Origin: a bacterium
Lineage (GTDB): Bacteria; Bacillota; Clostridia; Lachnospirales; Lachnospiraceae
Direction of reading: 5' to 3'
NCBI GenBank assembly: GCA_004562765.1
Contig: SFRL01000015.1
Location: 5,862-69,861, forward strand
DNA: 64,000 nt
Made by a program: the position numbers and the translations under genes. Shown piece by piece: positions 33,913-42,481 of the stretch. How positions within the stretch are numbered: position 1 is the stretch's first letter; every line of letters starts with the position of its first letter. Under the pieces are notes generated by a model. It ran no database searches. It was not told where the DNA came from and saw nothing but the letters and a program-made list of their open reading frames with translations.

Positions 33913-34031
33913 CCTTCATGGATAAAATATTATAGTACAAATTTATTAAAAAAAACTGCATAAAAGTAAAAAAGCAGAAAAATATTGAAAATAAAAAATC
34001 TATATAGTATGATGAGAATGGAGGGATTATT

Positions 34032-34625
34032 ATGCCAAAAGTACTTGATTATCAGTTTCCGACTGAGCAAATGTTGTTCACAACAAAGCAGCTAAATGAA
34101 CTTGGGATTAGTTTTTATGGAATAAAGAAGCTTGTGAAAGACGGAACACTTATTAAATTGAGCTGCAGTGTATATGAGAATGCAACATACCAAGGAGAAG
34201 AATCTGACTTTTTTTATGTGACAGCATATGCGCCAGATGGGGTAATCTGTCAGATGAGTGCTGCAAGGTATTATGGGCTGACAACATACTGGCCAGATGC
34301 TGTAGATGTTGCAATTGAAAGACGTAGAAAATTGTCTACAGTACCAGATTTTCCTAAGTTTAATGTTGTGTATTATTCAAAAAAAAGATATGAACTGGGA
34401 ATTGAAACCATTACTGAAGGAAGGAATGCTTTTCGGATTTATGACATGGAAAAAACGGTTGCAGATATTCTTTTTTATCGGAATAAAGTTGGAATTGAAG
34501 AAACGAAAGAGGTATTAGTCAATTATCTGGCAAAGAAAGAGAGAAATCTCAATAAGCTCCACCGATATGCAAAAGAGCTTCGGTGTGAAAAGATACTTAG
34601 CACATATCTGGAGGTGCTTCTATGA
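34032..34625 (+). CDS. AbiEi-family antitoxin
   Basis: 197 residues. The N-terminal winged helix (FTTKQLNELGISFYGIKKLVKDGTLIKLSCSVY) binds operator DNA. The C-terminal domain (YGLTTYWPDAVDVAI, RIYDMEKTVADILFYRNK) is typical of AbiEi antitoxins of type IV systems. Together with AbiEii it can give phage abortive infection. Moderate AT-rich composition compared with flanks. GGAGGG lies ahead of the ATG. The stop overlaps the toxin start by four bases. Confidence 0.92.
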   Translation: MPKVLDYQFPTEQMLFTTKQLNELGISFYGIKKLVKDGTLIKLSCSVYENATYQGEESDFFYVTAYAPDGVICQMSAARYYGLTTYWPDAVDVAIERRRKLSTVPDFPKFNVVYYSKKRYELGIETITEGRNAFRIYDMEKTVADILFYRNKVGIEETKEVLVNYLAKKERNLNKLHRYAKELRCEKILSTYLEVLL

Positions 34626-35566
34626 GAAATGCAGAGTCAGTAAAAGCAAGATTAAAAAATATAGCAAAAGAAGCAGGAAGAACGATGCAGGATGTTTTGA
34701 TTGCTTATGGACTAGAGAGAACCATTCTGCGACTGGCAAAGTCAAGCCATGTTGAGAATTTTACATTAAAGGGTGGTATATTTCTGTATGCACTGATGGG
34801 TGGGGAATTTGCAAGAGCAACTACCGATATTGATTTACTGGCACAAGGTATCAGCAATGATATTGATAAAATGAAAGAAGTGTTTGGTGATATATTCTCA
34901 GTAAAATCAGATGATCCGATTCGGTATGACCTTGACTCCTTAAGTGTCAAAAGTATTACTGAATTTAAGGATTACCATGGGGCCAATGTAACGATAGATG
35001 CATATCTTGACCGTACAAAGATACAGGTGTCTATTGATGTAGGGTTTGGTGATGTTATTTATCCTGAACGGGTTGTGATGGATTTCCCAGTCATATTAAG
35101 TGAAGAAAATCCAAGAGTGTATGCGTATTCTTTGAGTTCTAGCATAGCAGAAAAGTTTGAGGCAATTGTATCTCTTGGATATGATAATAGCAGATTTAAG
35201 GATTTTTACGATATTTATATTTTATCAGGAATATATGATATGGATGGTTCTGAGTTAATGGAGGCATGTAAAGAGACATTTGTTCATCGCCATACATCAT
35301 TTCGTGATATTGCGGCGTTTGAAGATGATTATTCAGCAGATCCTGTCAGACAATCTCGGTGGAAGTCTTTTGCAAAGAAAAAGAAGGTGCAGATAGATGT
35401 TCCTTTGAAGGAAACGATTGATCAGATTAAAACATTTTTAGGACCAGTGGTTGAAGCAATAAAACGCAAAGAAGAGTTTATGAAAACCTGGAAACATGAT
35501 TCAAAATCCTGGGAGGACAAGTGCTGTGGTGACACCGGACAAGAAAGTGACCCTGAATGCGGATGA
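34622..35566 (+). CDS. AbiEii nucleotidyltransferase toxin, 3' end fused into foreign DNA
   Basis: 314-residue open frame. The DUF1814/AbiEii nucleotidyltransferase is clear: LKGGIFLYALMGGEFARATTDIDLLA near 48-75, later KFEAIVSLGYDNSRFKDFYDIYIL. Members add nucleotides to tRNA acceptor ends and block translation. The last 15 or so codons (KCCGDTGQESDPECG) come from the duplicated surface-protein fragment that begins at 35520, read out of frame. The native C-terminus is therefore replaced or slightly extended. The catalytic core looks complete, so activity is likely kept. Confidence 0.88.
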   Translation: MRNAESVKARLKNIAKEAGRTMQDVLIAYGLERTILRLAKSSHVENFTLKGGIFLYALMGGEFARATTDIDLLAQGISNDIDKMKEVFGDIFSVKSDDPIRYDLDSLSVKSITEFKDYHGANVTIDAYLDRTKIQVSIDVGFGDVIYPERVVMDFPVILSEENPRVYAYSLSSSIAEKFEAIVSLGYDNSRFKDFYDIYILSGIYDMDGSELMEACKETFVHRHTSFRDIAAFEDDYSADPVRQSRWKSFAKKKKVQIDVPLKETIDQIKTFLGPVVEAIKRKEEFMKTWKHDSKSWEDKCCGDTGQESDPECG

Positions 35567-35806
35567 ATGGCAGAAGGTGACGGGAACCTTTACTCTTGCA
35601 AACGATGCTTCACAGGTGGTAGTCAGCTTTTAAGGAACCGCAAATGTGGGATTCTGTCTGGATGACCTGAGAGTGGCAGAGGAACCTATACCGGTAACTC
35701 TTTCCGGCGTGACTTGTGGCAACCGTGTATATAACGGAACAGCCTATGCATATACAGGCACGCCGGTATGGACGACCGAGGACGGTACAGCGGTAACCGG
35801 TGAAAC
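35520..35806 (+). pseudogene. Internal fragment of a second surface-protein gene
   Basis: 287 bases closely match 32076-32365 of the intact surface-protein gene (end of the CBM-like domain and start of the first Ig-like module). Three bases are missing and there is an in-frame TAA near 35632. Both ends are abrupt: the left joins the AbiEii gene, the right stops before the CmpB-like gene. This is the remainder of a tandem copy. Confidence 0.85.
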
Positions 35807-35836
35807 GAAGAAGCCGGCTACAGAATCAAATAGCTG

Positions 35837-36244
35837 TTATTTCTTACACCCCAGTATCCGCTCGAACAAAAGTCCTGCGCCCATCCACAACGGCGCATAA
35901 TCCAGGCGGATGACACCGCGAATATTGAGTCTGGCACGACTGTAGTCCCAGGGACAGCAGTCGTGTTTTTTTAGTATACTTCCGCTGATGTATTCACCGG
36001 TCAGAATGGCAGCGGAATAGATGCCGCCGCGAACGGCGGTGGGGAGCTTGCCGATCAGGTGGTAGAGGGGTTTGATGAGCGCAGCGCAGCCGTAGATCGG
36101 AAACATCCAGACAGAGGTCTGTCCGAGGAGTTTGTGATCGTGCCTGCGCAGGCCTTTAAGGGAGGTGAACAGGATCTCCATGCACCACCCGGTCAGTCCG
36201 CAGATAAAAAAGTTTTTCGGTAACACGAGGTTTGGCTTTTTCAT
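35837..36244 (-). CDS. CmpB-type putative ABC-transporter permease (DUF1113-like) membrane protein
   Basis: 135 residues with about four membrane segments. Family features: FFICGLTGWCMEILFTS at the N-terminus, SVWMFPIYGCAALI in the middle, then GEYISGSILKKHDCCPWDYSRARLNIRGVIRLDY. The members are called ABC-transporter-like, but the role is not established. Here it is a stand-alone gene without an ATPase. It lies at the edge of the rearranged island and may be the old flank of the surface-protein array. Confidence 0.75.
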   Translation of the reverse strand: MKKPNLVLPKNFFICGLTGWCMEILFTSLKGLRRHDHKLLGQTSVWMFPIYGCAALIKPLYHLIGKLPTAVRGGIYSAAILTGEYISGSILKKHDCCPWDYSRARLNIRGVIRLDYAPLWMGAGLLFERILGCKK

Positions 36245-36331
36245 ACGAAGAAGTATGCCCGGCGGCCGGATTTTTTATACTGCATTCGTAGCAGTATATC
36301 GTGCGTATTTCTATATTTTTACCGAATTTAC

Positions 36332-36360
36332 TTGCACCGGATGTGAAAAAGCAATAAGAT
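36332..36360 (+). promoter_or_regulatory. Promoter of the murE-priA-def-fmt run
   Basis: TTGCAC (36332-36337), 17-base spacer, TAAGAT (36355-36360), 76 bases before the murE start. Confidence 0.6.
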
Positions 36361-36436
36361 ATTCTAAGATAATGATTCGGAGGCGGGCGGAGCGGCAGTG
36401 ATGCCGGCGCGCAGAAAGAGAAACAGGAGGAGAACG

Positions 36437-37897
36437 ATGATTTTACAAGGGCTTTTACAACGGATGGAATATAGCTGTGTACGGGGCAGCGCAGACATTG
36501 AGATCACGGATCTGGTGTATGATTCAAGAAAAGCACACAAGGGAAGCGTCTTTGTATGTATCAAGGGCGCAGTGGTGGACGGACATACATTCGTTTCGCA
36601 GGTGTGTGAGGCGGGGGCGGCCGCCCTCATCGTGCAGGACGATGTGACCGCTCCGGAGGATGTGACGGTCATCAAGGTGGCGGACACACGTCTGGCGCTG
36701 GCAGAGCTGTCTGCCGCATACTTCGGACATCCGGCGGAGAAGATAAAGACGATCGGTATCACCGGTACAAAAGGAAAGACCACCACAACCTATATGATCA
36801 AATCCATTCTGGAGCACGCAGGCTACAAGGTGGGTCTGATCGGCACCATCGAGACGATCATCGGGGATGAGCACATTCCGGCGGTGAACACGACGCCGGA
36901 GTCCTATGTGATACAGGAGAGTTTCCGGAAAATGGTGGACGCCGGACTGGATGCAGTGGTTATGGAGGTGTCCTCTCAGGGGTTGATGCTGCATCGTGTA
37001 GGCGGTTTTACCTTTGATATCGGTATTTTCACAAATCTGGAGCCGGATCATATCGGCCCGAATGAGCATGCTTCTTTTGAGGAATATTTACAGTGTAAAG
37101 CAATGCTGTTCCGCCAGTGCAAGCTGGGCATCGTCAATGCGGATGACGCGCACACGGAGAAACTTTTGGAGGGGCATACCTGTGAGATCGAGACTTACGG
37201 TCTTTCCGAGAAGGCAGATCTGCGCGCGACGGATATGGAGCTGATCAAAGGAAAGGGCTATCTGGGCGTGAAATACCATGCAAAGGGTCTGGTGGACTGT
37301 CCGGTGGAGATCCATGTGCCGGGACGCTTCAGTGTATACAATTCGCTGACGGCCATCGCTGTCTGCCATCATTTTAATGTTACGGTAGAGAACATCCAGT
37401 CTGCGCTGCGCGCGGCAAAGGTAAAAGGCCGTATTGAGATCGTGAAAGTATCCGATGATTTTACGCTCATGATCGACTATGCGCACAATGCAATGAGTCT
37501 GGAGAGTCTTTTATCTACGCTGAAAGAGTACGATCCCGGCAGACTGGTGTGCCTGTTCGGATGCGGCGGAAACCGTTCCAAGCTACGCCGCTATGAGATG
37601 GGAGAGGTCAGCGGAAAGATGGCGGATCTGACGATCATCACCTCTGATAATCCGAGAAATGAAGAGCCCCAGGCGATCATCGATGACATCAAGATCGGTA
37701 TCGGAAAGACGGACGGAAAGTATGTTGAGATCGCGGACCGCAAGGAGGCAATCCGTTATGCGATCGCAAACGGACAGCCGGGTGACGTTATCGTGCTTGC
37801 CGGAAAAGGACACGAGGATTATCAGGAGATCAACGGCGTGAAACACCACATGGATGAGCGGGAACTGATTGCAGAGGTGCTGGAGGAATTAAAGTAA
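36437..37897 (+). CDS. murE: UDP-MurNAc-tripeptide synthetase
   Basis: 486 residues. Mur ligase adding the third peptide residue to UDP-MurNAc-L-Ala-D-Glu with ATP. The N-terminal domain (DLVYDSRKAHKGSVFVCIKG) precedes the ATP loop GITGTKGKTTTTYM at about 113 and the carbamylated-Lys region YLQCKAMLF. The C-terminal specificity motif reads DNPRNEEP, the Arg-containing form of meso-diaminopimelate enzymes. Start at MILQGLL after AGGAGGAG; 13 upstream codons in frame lack a site. Head of the housekeeping run that continues with priA three bases later. Confidence 0.95.
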   Translation: MILQGLLQRMEYSCVRGSADIEITDLVYDSRKAHKGSVFVCIKGAVVDGHTFVSQVCEAGAAALIVQDDVTAPEDVTVIKVADTRLALAELSAAYFGHPAEKIKTIGITGTKGKTTTTYMIKSILEHAGYKVGLIGTIETIIGDEHIPAVNTTPESYVIQESFRKMVDAGLDAVVMEVSSQGLMLHRVGGFTFDIGIFTNLEPDHIGPNEHASFEEYLQCKAMLFRQCKLGIVNADDAHTEKLLEGHTCEIETYGLSEKADLRATDMELIKGKGYLGVKYHAKGLVDCPVEIHVPGRFSVYNSLTAIAVCHHFNVTVENIQSALRAAKVKGRIEIVKVSDDFTLMIDYAHNAMSLESLLSTLKEYDPGRLVCLFGCGGNRSKLRRYEMGEVSGKMADLTIITSDNPRNEEPQAIIDDIKIGIGKTDGKYVEIADRKEAIRYAIANGQPGDVIVLAGKGHEDYQEINGVKHHMDERELIAEVLEELK

Positions 37898-37900
37898 TAC

Positions 37901-40126
37901 ATGTATGCGGATATCATTATTGATATATCACATGAAAAATTAGATAAAGTATTTCAGTACCGGATACCGGAAGGATTGTTGCCGCGTCTGACCATCGGTA
38001 TGCAGGTGCAGGTGCCCTTCGGCAGTGGAAATGCGCTGCGCACCGGGTATGTGGTGGACATCACGGATCAGACAGATTATGATGTGGATAAGATCAAGGA
38101 CATTGCCCGTATCGTGGAGCAGTCGGTCCCGATCGAGTCCCAGCTCATCGCGCTGGCAGCGTGGATGCGGCGCAATTACGGCGGAACGATGAATCAGTCA
38201 TTGAAAACGGTCATTCCGGTCAAGCATAAGGAGCGGCTTCAGCAAAAACGTACAGTAGAACTGGCGCTGACGGACATGATGGAGGCAAAAAATCTGCTGG
38301 CGGAGCTAAGGTGCAAGCACAGAACTGCGAGAGCACGTCTGCTGGAAGCGCTGTTGGAAAATGACCGTATTGATTATGAGGTAGTGACTCACAAGCTGAA
38401 CATCACTGCCGCGGTGCTCCGGGCAATGGAGGAGCAGGGCATCATCCGTATTGTCAGCGAGGACCGTTACCGCAATCCGGTGGGACATCTGACGAAAAGC
38501 GGATACAACATAGTTTTAAATGAGGAGCAGCAGGCGGTCGTGGATGCCATAGACGCTGATTTTCAGGCGGAGCAGTATGGCAATTATTTGATACAGGGTG
38601 TGACCGGCAGCGGGAAGACGGAAGTGTATATGGAGCTGATCGCCCGGGCAGCGGCACAGGGACGTTCGTCCATCGTGCTGATCCCGGAGATCGCGCTGAC
38701 CTTTCAGACGGTCATGCGTTTTTACAATCGTTTTGGTGACCGGGTGAGCATTCTACATTCCAGACTCTCGCAGGGAGAACGTTATGACCAGTTTTTGCGG
38801 GCGAAAAACGGGGAGCTGGATGTGATGATCGGGCCCCGGTCGGCGTTGTTCACACCGTTTTCAAATTTAGGATATATCATCATAGACGAAGAACACGAGA
38901 GCAGCTACAAATCAGAGACGGTTCCGCGCTATCATGCCAGAGAGACGGCCTTCGAGCGGGGGCGCATGGCAGGCGCAAGCGTGATCCTGGGTTCTGCGAC
39001 GCCTTCGTTGGAGAGCAGCTACCGCGCCCAAAAAGGGCAGCTTCGCCGGTTTTATTTGTCGAACCGGGCAAAAAATGCGAGCAGTCTTCCTATGTGCCAT
39101 GTGGCCGATCTGAGGGAGGAACTAAAGAGCGGAAACCGCTCGATCCTAAGCAGAAAACTGCAGGAGCTGATGGAGGAGCGGCTGACCCGCGGTGAGCAGG
39201 TGATGCTCTTTCTCAACCGCCGGGGAATGGCGGGCTTTGTGTCCTGCCGGGAGTGCGGGGAAGCGGTGAAATGTCCCCACTGTGATGTGTCCCTTAGCCT
39301 GCACAATAATGGCACACTCAAATGTCATTACTGCGGATATGAAATGCCACAGGTGACGCACTGTCCGTCCTGTGGTTCCAAATATATCGGCGCGTTCCGC
39401 GCCGGCACACAGAAGATAGAGGAGATTGTGAAAAAGCGGTTTCCCGGCGCGCGGGTGCTCCGGATGGATTATGACACGACGCGCACGAAGGACAGCTATG
39501 AAAAGATCTTATCTGCTTTTGCAAACGAGGAGGCGGATATCCTGATCGGGACGCAGATGATCGTGAAAGGGCATGATTTCCCGAAGGTGACACTGGTGGG
39601 AATACTGGCGGCGGATCTCTCACTGCATGCGAATGATTACCGGGCGGCAGAGCGAACCTTTCAGCTGCTGACGCAGGCGGCAGGGCGTGCGGGGCGCGCA
39701 GAGCGGGCAGGAGAGGTGGTCATCCAGACATATCAGCCGGATCACTACGCTGTGCAGGCCGCAAAAGATCAGGATTATGAGTGTTTCTATGAGCAGGAAC
39801 TTGCCTATCGGGAGTTGATGTGTTATCCTCCCGTATGGAATCTGCTGTTGATCGCGGTAACTTCGCCGCAGGAAGCGGAGGCCGAGGCTTGTAGCCAAAG
39901 GCTGGGACACTGGCTCCGGGAGCATTTTTCGCAGCTTTCCATGATCGGGCCGACAGAGGCGACCGTGGCGAAGGTCAATGATATTTATCGCCGGGTCATC
40001 TACCTGAAAAGCGAAGATTATGAGGATCTTGTCTGTGCCAAGGATGGTCTGGAGGACGTGCTGTCACAGGGCATGTGGCGGCAGACAACCGTGCAGTTTG
40101 ATTTTAACCCGATCAGCGGGTTTTAG
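37901..40126 (+). CDS. priA: Primosomal replication restart helicase PriA
   Basis: 741 residues. Reloads the replisome at stalled forks. The N-terminal DNA-binding domain (DISHEKLDKVFQYRIPE) is followed by a superfamily 2 helicase with Walker A GVTGSGKTEVY near 236 and DEEH in IIIDEEHESSYK near 330. A zinc-binding insert lies at about 450-495, with CRECG, CPHCD, CHYCG and CPSCG. GTQMIVKGHDFPKVTLVG marks motif V. Normal length. Starts three bases after murE. Confidence 0.96.
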   Translation: MYADIIIDISHEKLDKVFQYRIPEGLLPRLTIGMQVQVPFGSGNALRTGYVVDITDQTDYDVDKIKDIARIVEQSVPIESQLIALAAWMRRNYGGTMNQSLKTVIPVKHKERLQQKRTVELALTDMMEAKNLLAELRCKHRTARARLLEALLENDRIDYEVVTHKLNITAAVLRAMEEQGIIRIVSEDRYRNPVGHLTKSGYNIVLNEEQQAVVDAIDADFQAEQYGNYLIQGVTGSGKTEVYMELIARAAAQGRSSIVLIPEIALTFQTVMRFYNRFGDRVSILHSRLSQGERYDQFLRAKNGELDVMIGPRSALFTPFSNLGYIIIDEEHESSYKSETVPRYHARETAFERGRMAGASVILGSATPSLESSYRAQKGQLRRFYLSNRAKNASSLPMCHVADLREELKSGNRSILSRKLQELMEERLTRGEQVMLFLNRRGMAGFVSCRECGEAVKCPHCDVSLSLHNNGTLKCHYCGYEMPQVTHCPSCGSKYIGAFRAGTQKIEEIVKKRFPGARVLRMDYDTTRTKDSYEKILSAFANEEADILIGTQMIVKGHDFPKVTLVGILAADLSLHANDYRAAERTFQLLTQAAGRAGRAERAGEVVIQTYQPDHYAVQAAKDQDYECFYEQELAYRELMCYPPVWNLLLIAVTSPQEAEAEACSQRLGHWLREHFSQLSMIGPTEATVAKVNDIYRRVIYLKSEDYEDLVCAKDGLEDVLSQGMWRQTTVQFDFNPISGF

Positions 40127-40186
40127 AGGAAGAAAGCAAATGCCCTCAGAAAAAGGGCGGCATGATAGAGTTAGGAGGAAAATAAA

Positions 40187-40657
40187 ATGGCTTTACGTCA
40201 GATTCGCATCCAGGGAGATGCGGTACTTGAAAAAAAATGCAGAGAGATCACGGAGATGACACCCCGGATCAAAGAGCTGATTGAGGACATGCTTGATACC
40301 ATGTATGATGCCTGCGGTGTCGGTCTCGCAGGCCCGCAGGTCGGTGTGTTGAAGCGTCTTTGCGTGATCGATGTGGGAGAGGGACCGATCGTTCTGATCA
40401 ATCCGGTCATTCTTTCTACGGACGGCGAGCAGACCGGTGACGAAGGGTGCTTAAGCCTTCCCGGAAAAGCAGGACAGGTGACACGTCCGAACCATGTGGT
40501 TGTCCGGGCACTGGACGAGAATATGCAGGAGCGCGAGTTGGAGGGAGAGGGTCTTTTGGCGCGTGCATTCTGCCATGAGATCGATCATCTGGACGGACAC
40601 ATGTATACGGAAAAAGTAGAGGGTCAGCTTCACGATGTGACCTATGATGAGGATTAA
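40187..40657 (+). CDS. def: Peptide deformylase
   Basis: 156 residues. Removes the formyl group from nascent proteins. Motif 1 reads GVGLAGPQVG (a Gly where Ala is more common), motif 2 EGCLSLPG (metal Cys), and motif 3 CHEIDHLDGHMY (metal His pair and catalytic Glu). Strong GGAGGAAA site. Directly followed by fmt after three bases, the standard def-fmt pair of N-terminal formylation and removal. Confidence 0.96.
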   Translation: MALRQIRIQGDAVLEKKCREITEMTPRIKELIEDMLDTMYDACGVGLAGPQVGVLKRLCVIDVGEGPIVLINPVILSTDGEQTGDEGCLSLPGKAGQVTRPNHVVVRALDENMQERELEGEGLLARAFCHEIDHLDGHMYTEKVEGQLHDVTYDED

Positions 40658-40660
40658 AAG

Positions 40661-41644
40661 ATGAGAGTAATATTTATGGGAACCCCCGATTTTGCGGTGG
40701 GGACATTGGAGGCGCTGGTGCAGGCGGGACATGAGGTCGTGCTTGCTGTCACACAGCCGGATAAGCCGCAGGGCAGAAAACAGGTGCTCGTGGCACCGCC
40801 GGTAAAAGAAAAAGCGCTGGAGTTTGGCATCCCGGTTTTTCAGCCGAAGCGCGTGCGTGAGCCGGAATCGCTCCGGGTGTTAAAGGACTATGAGCCGGAG
40901 CTGATCGTGGTGGCAGCCTTCGGGCAGATCCTGCCGAAGGAACTGTTAGATCTGCCGAAATACGGCTGTATTAATGTGCATGCTTCCCTGCTTCCGAAAT
41001 ACCGTGGAGCAGCACCGATCCAGTGGGCGATTCTAAACGGCGATGAGGTGACCGGCGTTACGATCCAGCGCATGGCTGTTGGCATAGACACCGGAGATAT
41101 GATCGCAAAGACAGAGGTAAAAATTTCACCGGAGGACACCGGCGGAACACTGTTTGACCGGCTGGCGGAGGCAGGTGCGCGTCTGTGTGTGGAGACGATC
41201 CCTTCCATTGTGGACGGAACGGCTGTGTACACTCCGCAGGATGAGAGCGCTGCCACAAAGGTCGGAATGATCAAAAAACAGGACGGACTGATCGATTTTT
41301 CACGCTCCGCAAAGGCGATCGAATGCCAGGTGCGCGGTTTAAATCCCTGGCCCAGCGCATATACTTCCCTTGCGGGAAAAACGCTGAAGATCTGGGCTGC
41401 AGTTGTGTGTGAAGGAGATGCTGCGAAGGATGTCGCGCTGACTTCAGACACTGTTTCGGCTGCTTTCGATATAGCCTCTGCCGCTCCCGGCACAGTTGTA
41501 TTTATCAAAAAAGACTGCTTTGGTGTGCAGACCGGTGATGGAATCCTTGTGTGCAAAGAAGTGCAGCTGGAGGGCAAGAAGCGGATGACCGCCGGGGATT
41601 TTCTGCGGGGGAATGCCATAGAGGTCGGCACAGTGCTGGGATAG
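40661..41644 (+). CDS. fmt: Methionyl-tRNA formyltransferase
   Basis: 327 residues. Formylates Met-tRNAi with 10-formyl-THF. The N-terminal Rossmann-like hydrolase fold has FMGTPDFAVGTLEAL, the catalytic NVHASLLPKYRGAAPIQWAI block near 107 and a later TGDM segment. The C-terminal OB-like tRNA-binding part (GLIDFSRSAKAIECQVRGLNPWP) is present. Cotranscribed with def. After fmt the operon is interrupted by a long non-coding palindromic element. Confidence 0.96.
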   Translation: MRVIFMGTPDFAVGTLEALVQAGHEVVLAVTQPDKPQGRKQVLVAPPVKEKALEFGIPVFQPKRVREPESLRVLKDYEPELIVVAAFGQILPKELLDLPKYGCINVHASLLPKYRGAAPIQWAILNGDEVTGVTIQRMAVGIDTGDMIAKTEVKISPEDTGGTLFDRLAEAGARLCVETIPSIVDGTAVYTPQDESAATKVGMIKKQDGLIDFSRSAKAIECQVRGLNPWPSAYTSLAGKTLKIWAAVVCEGDAAKDVALTSDTVSAAFDIASAAPGTVVFIKKDCFGVQTGDGILVCKEVQLEGKKRMTAGDFLRGNAIEVGTVLG

Positions 41645-41714
41645 GGTTTGTCATATTTTGTCAATCTGACGCGCATGGTCTGCTGCACGGCATTGAAAGC
41701 TCGAAGTCAGTTTT

Positions 41715-42431
41715 CATGCGTCCGTTTCTGCGCGACATACTTGACAAATCGGTTGTGCTTAGCGGGTAGATCACGCGATTGGCACAGAGTGAAAGCAAAA
41801 TCAGCTTTCCTCTGATGCCTTGTGACTGGTAACGGTTAGTTATTTCCGCGTGAACCCGACGCATAAACGAACTATCAAATGCCGTTGTGACAGCCCATGC
41901 GCTGTGAATGAAATAAGGCGAAGTATTTTCTATGAAATGTACTGTTGAGAGACAAATCGTCTTGAGTCAACAATCAAGGTCCAAGAATTTGTGAGGATGA
42001 ATCATGTCTGAATGCGAAACTTACTCTTCAAAATATTCTCTCAAGATACGAAATCTATGGACTGTTAGATTGATGAATTAGAATTCACCGAGCTCTTTAG
42101 AGCAAGGGATTGATGAATAAAGTTGCTTACTGCTTAAAAACTCCTTTGAGGCGTGTGGGCAGTAATTTTATGGGGCTAGTGAGTATCAATATCTGAACAA
42201 TTACTACTTAAGCAAAATAAACTGAAAAGTCAAGCCGTAAATCCAAGCCCCCAAATTAAAAATAACTAACAAAATTACTGCCCAGATTATAGAAAGCAAA
42301 ATATGAGCAGTACGTGTAAGCCGACTCAAGTTTTTGAGGGACTTTATATCTTTTATGCGTCCGGTCTCTACGTGATTTACCCGTTAAGCGCAACAGATTG
42401 TCGGGTATGTCATGCAGAAACGGACGCATGA
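41715..42431. repeat. 717-bp nested inverted-repeat element, possible large structured RNA
   Basis: Non-coding gap of about 840 bases in an otherwise tight operon. Outer arms 41715-41775 and 42371-42430 are inverted copies over about 60 bp (start CATGCGTCCGTTTCTGC). Most of their differences are changes that keep G-U pairs in RNA. Inside lie, in nested order: CCGACGCATAAA (41856) with TTTATGCGTCCGG (42352), CTTGAGTC (41961) with GACTCAAG (42323), GGGCAGTAATTTT (42157) with AAAATTACTGCCC (42271), and GGGGCT (42172) with AGCCCC (42246). A local hairpin GAAAGC/GCTTTC is at 41791-41809. No long open frame, no target-site duplication and no strong promoter were seen. Confidence 0.75.
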
Positions 42432-42481
42432 TCAAGTAACCATATATGCATTACCATACAACAAAAAAGGAGGAATCAATT

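Noticed and set aside
33635..33961. Minus-strand 108-codon frame at the end of the surface gene
   Set aside because: Mostly antisense to the Ig-like domain. Only the short LytTR-like relic within its upstream part, in another frame, is meaningful.
41551..41864. Short frames within the start of the nested palindrome
   Set aside because: No ribosome-binding sites, and they cross the inverted arms. The region is better explained as non-coding.
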